Position numbers and translations under genes: made by a program
Shown here: piece after piece, positions 54,801-64,000 of the stretch
How positions within the stretch are numbered: the first letter of the stretch is position 1
Layout of the letters: each line of letters begins with the position of its first letter
The notes under the pieces: model-generated
What the model was told of the DNA's origin: nothing
Seen by the model: only the letters and a program-made list of their open reading frames with translations
The model's database searches: none
Origin: Puffinus mauretanicus
Lineage: Eukaryota; Chordata; Aves; Procellariiformes; Procellariidae
Reading direction: 5' to 3'
Length of the DNA: 64,000 bases
NCBI GenBank assembly: GCA_023333565.1
Contig: JAJKFH010000755.1
Coordinates: forward strand, 186,001 to 250,000

Positions 54801-57800
54801 GTCTCATTCTTTACCTGAATGGTGAAATCTGCCCCCACCTCCTTGGCTTTTTGCAGGCGAGAGGCAGATAAATCTGGGGAAAGACAAAACAAGTCAAGAA
54901 CTGGAGCATTATATGCAACAGAAGGGGAGCAAGAAGCTCAGTCTGCAATCTGCTTCCTACCCCCATCTGATGTCCCAACAGAGTCACCTTCTCTGGTGAC
55001 CAGCTGTCAACTACCTCAGGAGAGAAGAGCGTATTTGTTACACAGTAGGAGAAGATGGAAAGCTGCAGCCCACTAGTACCTTCCCAAGAATTTATGTAGA
55101 CCACCCAGACCAAAGGGCTTCCCACTCTTGCTGTAAGCAGGCCACCATCAAGGAGCCCTGATGGAAGCACACTCGTCTGAGGTCTGAACGCGCATTCACA
55201 GGGCAGCACACAACCAGGAGAGGAAAGGGTCTACATTCCCTCCCTCAAATTCACGCAGCCTTCAGTGAGGAGGCAGGGAGGAGACCTGCTCACTTTTCCG
55301 GGCAGGCAGAGAAGGGCAAGCAATGGGGACAACTTAAAGACGCAGGAGATGTCAAAGGTTTGAGGGTGTGCTTCAAAGAGGTTGAAGTATAAACTCAGAG
55401 ATGAAATCCACACCATGCAAAGCAATGTCCAAGTGAAAGAACAGCTGTCACTGCTAGATACGAGGGGTGTCTTCTATAAGAACATCAGTTCATAGATCTC
55501 CCAATTTCTCTTTGGTACTGAAAGAACATCGAGAGTGTGCCAAGACAAACTAGAAGGCCAAGCTTAACTCCAAAGGGCATGCAGATTGATGCAGGAATTG
55601 ATGCTGGCGTGCTGCTGTGCCTGCCCTGGGCACATGCATGTTGCTGTCCCAACGCTCACCACAGAGCAGAGGAACCTCAGTGGAGGCAAAGGCAAAAGGC
55701 ATCAGGAGGGCTGGACAGACAGGGCAGCGCTGATCTACACTCGCCCTGCTCGAACAGTGCCGTCGTCTTACCAAAGCTGCCGCTGTCTAACCCTGCACTG
55801 CCCAGCGCCTCTCTGGCCATGACTCACGAAGCAGCTTCACTAATTCATGCGGGACCTTAATCCACTAGTGAAACAGGACTGTAAAAACCCACCTTATACA
55901 CACACTCAGCGAGTTAACCTAGGGAGGAGCCTACAGTGAAGCAAAAAACCACCACTCACTTTTGCATTTTCCTTCCCTGCTCTCAAGATGATTTGCTATT
56001 GCTCACACCCTCAAGGATCTCTCTCAAAGGGCACTAGGCAGAGGCAAGGTTGCTCTGACCTGGCACCCTGATGGCTCAGAAAGCACCTGGCTATGGACAG
56101 CACAGTACTGAGAAGCCTTTCTGACAGGAGACGTCGGACCCAGAGGATCGTTAACGTGGCCATTTCACTTCTAATGGTACTGGATGAGAGCAGATCACGA
56201 GCTCTCTGAGGGCCTCCTCAATGAACCATCAGCAGATGCTTTCAGCCGAGCAAACTGCAGAACACATTAGTTGGCAACACTAAGTGCGTCCCTGCTGTTA
56301 CAGACCTCTCCCATCCTTTTACCCTCTTGTAACAGCACTGGAGGCTGCTGAGCATCTCTCAAGGCAGTTTCCGCCACAGATGAATCAGCAGGCAAGCCCA
56401 TAAGAAAAAGGGAGTGGATCTGGTAATATGGTGGACCTCGGATACCCTATTGACACAGAGCAACAAAGCTGCTGATGACAAATGTCTGTGAGGGCATGGC
56501 TGTACTCTGGTACTTCTTGACAGCGCTATAAATATCTTTTGAAGATCCTAAAATGATTTGTACCATGGAGCGAGCTGCTCTGGTGGGTAGCCACACTGTT
56601 TGTCTCTTCTCTTCCACATCCCCTGGAAGGAAGCCACACACACCTCTCCAGGCACCACTGGTGACCAGGACATCTCTGGAGATGAGAAGGTGGACAGCAG
56701 AAAAGAAGAGTGGCACTTCCCAGGCAGAAACAGCCTTTTTGCCTTGCACTGAAGCAGCGGTCTACAGGGGCCTGTGTGTTGGCACTGGAAAAGATGTCCA
56801 GGTCAAAGGAGGATGTAACAGCCAAGATTTCCTAGAACCGGGTTTGAGGGGTGGGCAGCGTCTCCTGCCAGAGGTCCTAGGCTTGAAGACTTGGAAAATC
56901 ATGCCTTTGCCAGGGGCACACTCGTCTCCAGGACACACAGCTTACCCACCACAAAGAAGAAAATACTGCTCTCACCAGGATGCAGTCTTCAGAGAAGTCA
57001 AAGATGGGGGCAGGGAGGAAATATGAAGGGAAAAGAAGAGGACAAGGCCACTGCTCTGACATGAGCTGCTCTGACTCAGCCCCAGCGCTGGGAGGAAGCC
57101 AGGCCAGAGGTCCTGCCCTGCCCATTATGCAGCGAATGTGACATTACTTACTGGAAGGGCAGGCGATGGACATGCCCCCACCAGCAGCAGGAGGGCTTGG
57201 GATGCCGGGTGTGGGCACACCCACTGAGATGAGCACCCAGGAAACCTGTGGAGGGAGTTTCAAGAAGCGAGAACAAAGAGTGATAAAATGCAGACGAAGG
57301 AGGAAAAGCCAAGGCTGAAAAATAAGGGCAGCATCACCCTGGAAGCCTCAACGTGCGCTCTCGTTCCTGTGGCTGCAGGAGGCATGAGTCACATCTGTCC
57401 CTCCCAAGCTCTAAGTGTTGGGCCTCGGGCCGCGTGTACGGTCGTGCTCGACCCTCTGCTAGCAGAGCTGCACTCAGAGACCTCCCAGGCAGCAAGAGCT
57501 GCTATTTTTGAGGCACCTGAAGAGCCAAGAAGCACTTCTGCCTGGCTTGGCTGGTGTATCCCAAATCTCAGTGTACAACAAGGAGACCACGGGGGCTCAA
57601 CAGTGCTCCCAGCAATGAACCAAACTCCCCACAGAGTGCCCTGCTCAAAACATCAGTGTGCAGCGGATACAGCTGGATTCAGCTGTTTCTAGTATCTGCC
57701 CACTCACTAATATATTTTATACCGTGTCTTTGGCAGAAATACATCCAGAGGCAGTGTCCTGGAACGACAGGAGAGACAGGCTGTCCTGCCAGCCAATGCA

Positions 57801-60800
57801 TTTCAAAGTGGCCACAAAAGTTGCTCTCAGGCAGCAAGACCCCACACCTCTCCTATAGCTGGCCTCCGGTTTGCTGACCTGCTCGGGAAGGAGGTCCTCG
57901 CGTTGGAGAGGCATACGGGACACAGCAGCAATACCGTCAGACCCGTCAGGACTGTGATAACACCTTGGTACACCTGGCCTAAGTAAATCACTGCTAAGCA
58001 CTTACTGAAGCTTACAGATCTGCAGGTTATCAAATGAGAAGGTTACCATATTGTTTAGAGCTCCAGACACTTGTGAGTCTTGAGAAGGACCAAGTCGTTT
58101 GGATTTTAAACCTTGCTGTGGCTGAACCCCACAGAACTCTTGGGAAACTGGTCAATTACACAATCAAAGGGTTGCATCTTGCCTCTAGTCAGAAATTTGT
58201 TTTCACTTCCCAGATGCGGGAGCTAATTAAAATTTCGGCTGCCAGACTAAGAGTAGCCCGCTCTTGTATCCCTGCTCCCACGGAAGTTATCAAATTACAT
58301 TTAAGCTTCTCGTGATGGTTTATGAGCCAACTTAATAGGCAAATATTCTTGAAGCTCTCACACTTCCTATGTTGATCTTCTTTCACAAAGGAGTTGAACT
58401 CTGTTCAGTTATTCATATTCCCTGACCTTGACTTCCAGTTTCTGGAAGGTTTCTGGAAGCACCGGCACCAGGACTTCAGATTTAGATAGCACAACTGGAA
58501 TAGTTTCCCTTAAGTAGGAATTATTAAGTGTACCTTTAGTGACAGAGTAAGGCAAGACAGCCCAACACCGCCATACGAATACCCAAAGTGCCACTTCACT
58601 TGCTGTGGAATAAGGCTGCTCTTTTACATGCCTCTAAGGAGAAAAGCAGCTTTTCAGATCAACAGCAACATCCACAGCAAGGCAGGACAGGAGAAGGTTA
58701 CCCACAAATATCAATCACACCCACTCAGCAGTGGAATGGAGAAAGCCATAGACCTCAGGGAAGAGTAGATGAGGACCCATAAAACAAACCGATCTTCTGC
58801 ACCCAACGGCAGTCCATTAAATACATCAACCCCGCCCCCCCCAAAAGGAAGAACACTAGTCTGCCAGGAATAAAGCAATAAAGCACTTCAGGGAGAAGAG
58901 CAACGGTTATCAGAAACACTAATACCTTTTATCAGGCGAGCTACCATATCTGGGAGGAAAGGCAAGCTTTGGCGCACACAAGCCTTTGGAAGGGTAGGGC
59001 TGAGCATCAGTCTCTAGCTACAGTGCCAGCTGCTCTCCAGGAGTCCCAGAGAAGGGACCCGACCCCTCGGCAGAGACATAACTTTCCAAAATACATTGAC
59101 TCCAGGTGTGCCAAAGACACTCTCCACAGAAGCTGTAAGGAGGTGAGTTCTCCCCAGGTCAGGAAAAAGCTCTTCTAGCTATTTCTATATTTGTGTATGG
59201 CTTGTCAAAACAAACACAAACATTTAAAGCCTTAAGTGCTGTGCAGACAAAGCTCTTCACAGACAAACACATCATAAAAACTCCAGGCAATGAATTCAAA
59301 GAATCTGGCAGCAAAGTACAAGAAGGCCTTTGTGGACAGACAGTCACCTCACAGGTGTTGGCTCCTAAAGCTGATGCAAAAAGCAGTTCCTTGAGCAGGG
59401 CAGCAAAATCCCCAGCGGCAACGAGCCAAACTAAACCCATTCCTCAGCTTATGTCACGTACAAATATTTGACTAGAAACAGCACCTCCATGGGTGTCTCT
59501 GAGCATCTTGGCCAAACACCTCTGAGGTGGGAGATGTCTACAAGTCAGGATCATTACCTAGGCCAAGGCGTAAAGACAAGAAAAGGTTAATTCCTTGTAG
59601 CCGAGCTTGCTGACCCTACAAACCAGGTACCAAGAACTTCCTATGGCCACCTGGAGCCCTGTGGCACGTGCTATACAGACCTGCTTGCCAGAGGTCCCCA
59701 GGAGCAGTCTACAGGCAGAGGCAACAGCAGCTCCCAGTGTTACAGGGAAGAATACACAGAGGCAGGACTGGGGACGGGGCAGCAGGCTGAGCCAGCTGCC
59801 TCAGCCCCACCAGTCCCTGTCATCTCACCAAGCCCTTCCCCACCCAAGGACCGGGTCACCCACCCGCCCCTGCGCCAGCTCAGCTCGGCAGCAAGGTTCG
59901 TCATACGTGATTCAAGAGGCAGAGTTGCTTTTCCTGCTATAGCAATCATCATCCTCAAAGGACAACACTTCCCAAAATCTAAGGCCTGGACTGATCATGT
60001 CCACCAAGCACACGCCCACAGGGTGGGGCCAGCAGAGCAAAAAGTGCCACGGACCCAGTAGCAAGAGGATTTAGGGAGGAGAAGGCAATAGTCTGCCTTA
60101 TGTTTTGACATGAGCTACTACTTAAGAGTGATTCTGCAAAGGCAAGAGGGTGGGACCTGAATTTTGTCTCTCAATCCGAAGATGGAAACACAGTAATAGA
60201 GAGGTCAAAAATACACCTGGCCCAAAGTGTGGGAGGTGGAGCAACAGCCTTCTGAAAGGTCCATGTTGGGTCTGTGGCCCAAAAATGCTGCAGCAACCTG
60301 TGCTCATTGTCTAGTCGTACCTGTAACCGCTCCTCCCAGCCACCACTGCTCAGAAGGATCAAAGAGTAGTGGAAACACCACTTCCAGGCCCTGTCCAAAC
60401 CCCAGGTGGAAATTTCAACAAGGGAATCTCCTGAGGTTACTTCAGCTCTCAATTCTTCTGGGCAAGCTACACAGAGAAGAGCCTGACCTTTGAGGAGAGG
60501 TGGAAGGAGCTGGGCTGGGTTAGCAGGGCAAAGAGAAGGGGGGATCGAACAGCTGTCTGGAACAACCAGAAGGGCAGATGCAAAGACGATGGAAACTCAT
60601 TTCAGTTGTTGCAGACAATACAAGGGGAAATACCCACAAATGACAGTTTGTGAGTGGACCCCAGAAAAAGCTTCTTCATGAGGAGGTGGTGCAGTCCTGG
60701 AGTAGGCACCCAGAAAGGTGTGATCTCCATCCTCAGCGGTTTTCCAGGCGCAGCTAGACAAAAACATGGCTGCAAGCGGCAGTGGACTAGAAACCTCCAG

Positions 60801-62376
60801 GACACAGTTATGCAAGGAAGGCCCATTTCTGAAATGCAGGGACCCTGAAAAGGTCATTTCAGTCATTGCGGATAATCAGTGGAAAATGAACCTCCCTAGC
60901 AGGACAGCAGAAAGAAGGGCAGCAAAAGAGAACTACAGAGGGACAATGGGTCTGGACACAGAAAGAACTGTGAAAACACATGTCCAGGTCATCACCTAGC
61001 ACTGGAAGAGGAAGGAAAAAAACCTGCTCAAAGCAAATCTCCAAGAATAGCTCCAAACAGGGTATAAAATATGCTGTGTTGCCTGTCTGCGTGCCTACGT
61101 GAAGACTAGAAGCAGATAGAATCAAGGTCTATAAGCATTACAGGGAAGATGAAACCTGATCCTCAAGGCTTGATCTATAAGCCAAAGGCAAAACACAAAG
61201 TTGAGGTCAGAAGAGCTCAAAACAGGAAAAAAAAAAAGAAAACAGTCAGTGATCAGAGGCACCAGGAGCAAGCAGAGCTTCTGTAACTCAGAGCTTTGTC
61301 ATACAGATGCATTGCCTCTTCCCAAAAGACCTGCTCAAGTCTGAAAAAGGTCTCTAGGCTTGATCCAAGGACCACTCATTAGCCTCTGGTTTATTCTCCT
61401 CAAAAGCACTGTAACTACTCCACCCGCACAACTTGTCTGTGCTAGGAAGCAGAATTTATTACCCTGGTCCGTTAACCTAGCAGAGAAGCACCAGTTGCAA
61501 CCTGCACCTTCTTACGGATCCCAATTAGGGCAAAGATCAAAGTCTTTTCCTGGGGAATGAGGCGTTTATTAGGATTCCCTCCAGACAGGCATGCTACTAC
61601 TCCATTCATGAACAGACTTTCCATTGTGCTTGGGCTGCCTTCCCCAGCAGTTACCTTGAAGGAATAACGTGAAACTAGTCAAAGTGCTGTATTGTGGGAA
61701 ACAGGCACACTCTTAAGACTTAAAAGGACTTACCTGTAATTACCACAGCCGCTGCACCCATCATCTTAGCAACAAGCACGTTAACAAGGCCAATTGGTCC
61801 TGGGTACAAACAGGAGAAAGAGAACATATACAACTGCCAGACAGCACCAGCCGCAGGCTCTGAACATGCCCAGAGCCCAGCATGTCCCTAGGCTAAAGAA
61901 GACTCCGACTGTGTTTCCAGGTGGGCAGCTCTGGAATCACAGCATCACCACGATCCCAGGGCAGTGAGACCAGCTGCTGAGAACGCAGCTATTGCTACAC
62001 AAGGGACTCCGCAGGAAAACACCACCCACTCCTCTGCTCCCTCCAGCTGGTAGGCTCAGGATGCCCAGACACTGCACTTTGCATTTGGGCTGCTCAAAGG
62101 GCAGCACCATGGGCAAGGGCAGCCTCAAGTTCCCCTTGGCATCCCTGTAACTCTGCCATGACCTACACTTACAGCAGAGTCTACAGCTTGCACCCTGTCC
62201 ATCCCCCTCCTTGCCGCAGCAGGCAGAGAACCCAAGGACTGAATATGTTCACCATACCAGAGCCAGACACGAAGACTTTGCTTCCCAGAGTGACTCCCGC
62301 CCTTTTGCAGGCATGGATTCCCACTGAAAGTGGCTCGATAAGGGCTCCTTCTTCAAAGGTGACATTATCTGGAAGC
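51850..62376 (-). CDS. SORD: Sorbitol dehydrogenase, last five coding exons (5' end outside window)
   Basis: Zinc- and NAD-dependent enzyme that oxidises sorbitol to fructose in the polyol pathway, cytosolic. Exons in transcript order: 62376-62258, 61799-61734, 54873-54698, 53866-53745 and 52015-51850 (TGA at 51852-51850). Phases join cleanly to give 216 residues, corresponding to about residues 142-357 of the 357-residue mammalian enzyme. Seen: [19 protein letters not shown], whose IEP glutamate lies near the catalytic zinc; a nucleotide-binding SGSGPIG split by the 62258/61799 junction; [25 protein letters not shown]; and the C-terminus KCDPTDHNP. The N-terminal part with the other zinc ligands lies right of position 64000. 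Convergent with DUOX2. The 6.9 kb intron (54874-61733) is the largest. Confidence 0.95.
54874..61733 (-). other. SORD: Large SORD intron, no gene recognised
   Basis: Many short frames but none with splice or family support. It contains one old CR1-like fragment (about 60490-60770). Confidence 0.55.
60490..60770 (+). repeat. Old CR1-like LINE fragment in SORD intron
   Basis: Diverged sense-strand CR1. It has a GAGGAGAGGTGGAAGGAGCTGG box at about 60492-60513, an AAAGCTTCTTCATGAGGAGG segment near 60666-60685, and a GTGATCTCCATCCTCAGCGG end near 60720-60739. Lower confidence than the other CR1 copies. Confidence 0.5.
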
Positions 62377-64000
62377 CTGTAAGAACCAGACACAAGCAAC
62401 AGTCACCAAAGAGGTTTATGAGGGTGATGAGGAAAGCCATGACACTCAAAGACCAAACATGGGTCTAGATCACAGTGGCAAAACACACTCTCACCTTTGG
62501 TCTGATGCAGGGCTGGAAGGCATTTCAAGAGGTTATATTGCCTCCTTCCCTCCTCTGAAGCAGCATCAACCTAAAGCATTTATCAGTGAGGTTTGCCTAA
62601 GCACCAAACACGGGGATCCACAAACTTCCCCACACCATCTCTCCAGCACTTGGTGAGTCAAGCCTAAAACTCCTTTGCCGCTCATTCCCTTTGAAATAAA
62701 CCCCACAGTTGCGTATGTACCACCTCAAAGGCTGCCCTATGGCTGAGACCCATCAGTGAGCTCCCAGACCCCTCATCTGGGTTGAATCATTCAGCTCCAT
62801 GGTTTTAGAAACATCTTGCTGCCAATGGCGATGCCACATAAAGCAAAGGCAGCCAGATCCAGCTCTCCCCACCACACCCTGGATGTCCACCCCTGATGCA
62901 CCAAGTGCTTCAACCAGTGGACTGGTCCCAGCATGCACCCTCCCAGCAGTCAAGGAGAATGTGTACAGTGGCTACAAAACACCTTTTGGACAGAAACAGC
63001 ACTGTGATGCAGCTAGATGGAAAAAAGCAGAGGGGGGCGAAACCCTTCTGAACTGCTGACAGAAATAAATTCCAGCCCCACAACGCAGCCCTCCAGAAAG
63101 CCACTCTCTTTCAGAAAATGGGCTCTCACTCAGCGGGTGCCAGGAGCTGTGTCTGCAAGGAAAGTCTTTCTGACAGCCCCGGGAAGCTTGAAGTCAGATC
63201 TCAGCCAGGCCAACACAAAGACAAAGTAACAGAAATGACAGTTGTGGGAAGGCAGCTCTAAGATGTCTATATGTCCCTTATCTCCAGGAGGCACTGAAGG
63301 GCTGACTCCAAAAGTTCGGTTGCCTGAGAGTTTGGCATCACATTTGCTCCTACTGGGTCTGGATACTGCACCGTCAACGGGGAGGGCAGCTTTGCGGCAC
63401 AATCCCACCTCCATCAAATTACTCGGAGTACCCAACAGAGAGTCTGTCCGCCTGCAGAAGGACAGACAACACCTGCCCAAATATGTGAGAACCCACTGAG
63501 CTCAGGCACCATCTTTTCTTAGCAAATTTGTGCTCGCAGAGTGACTTCATGCCAGGGAATCTGCTCTGCATCAGACAGCCACAGCATTGCTGATTTGAAC
63601 CCGGGAGCACCAGATCCAGGCTTTGCATTTCACAGCTTAAGAAAAAAAAAATTTAGCTGAAGTAATATTTACTCAAATTGGAGAAAAAAGCAGATCTCTC
63701 CCTGGAAGAAGACAGCTACAAACCAGTCGCTTCCTCCCAAGCAAAAACTTGTGATGTTGTCAGAAAATGTTTTTAACAACACACAGGAAATCAGTGACAG
63801 CGGGTCTGGACAGTGAGAAGTTAGTCCCATCCAGACCAGCATCTCATCCTGACAGCAGCTGCTTGGGATCCGCTTTGAAAGGAGCCTCCTGCCTGAGGAC
63901 TCTCATGAGAAGAGCATTCAAGTGCCTCCTCCCGACTGATTTGATGCTGAACGCTTCCTCTGCAGACACCAAAGATCAATCCTGAGGATGCTCCTGCTCA
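62377..64000 (-). other. SORD: SORD intron running off the right edge
   Basis: The next upstream SORD exon (encoding the stretch before LPDNV) was looked for on the minus strand and not found here, so it should lie beyond 64000. No other gene seen. Confidence 0.55.

Overview
This is vertebrate nuclear DNA, almost certainly from a bird. The genes are split into many short exons with GT/AG junctions. The introns carry CR1-type LINE fragments, and ERVL-like long terminal repeats (LTRs) of the kind common in bird genomes are scattered through the window. No prokaryotic features are present.

The window is the thyroid/epithelial hydrogen-peroxide locus. From left to right it holds: the 3' five coding exons of a DUOX maturation factor (DUOXA1, + strand, 56-3763); an LTR-rich spacer (4993-13808) with one solo LTR, one 6.7 kb defective ERVL-like provirus on the - strand (5720-12396) and one unrelated solo LTR (13228-13803); the complete second maturation factor (DUOXA2, - strand, 20422-15780); a CpG-island promoter at about 22975-23330; the complete dual oxidase (DUOX2, + strand, ATG 27795 to TGA 48928, 33 coding exons, 1537 codons by my count); and the last five coding exons of sorbitol dehydrogenase (SORD, - strand, 62376-51850). 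The reverse complement reads SORD(+) DUOX2(-) DUOXA2(+) DUOXA1(-). That is the mammalian gene order, and it is the main reason for the 1/2 paralogue names.

DUOX2 makes extracellular hydrogen peroxide from cytosolic NADPH. DUOXA2 is its ER-to-membrane partner. The two genes are head to head: their inferred non-coding first exons end in strong splice donors only about 145 bp apart, inside one CpG island. Two further solo LTRs lie inside DUOX2 introns (37442-37983 sense, 43523-44116 antisense).

The observations most worth following are: (1) a weak donor after DUOX2 exon 15 followed by an in-frame stop and three AATAAA hexamers, which predicts a membrane-anchored, peroxidase-only isoform; (2) exon 4 of DUOXA1 and DUOXA2 being about 94% identical, and similar even in adjacent intron, while the next exon is only about 70% identical, which points to gene conversion; (3) perfect CRE palindromes in two solo LTRs, with CpG-decayed versions in the other ERVL LTRs; (4) a sense LTR with a TATA box in DUOX2 intron 14; and (5) an ERVL-like provirus with a lysine-type primer-binding site and a broken integrase active site.

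All exon boundaries were read by eye from GT/AG sites, reading phase and family knowledge. UTR starts and ends are inferences.
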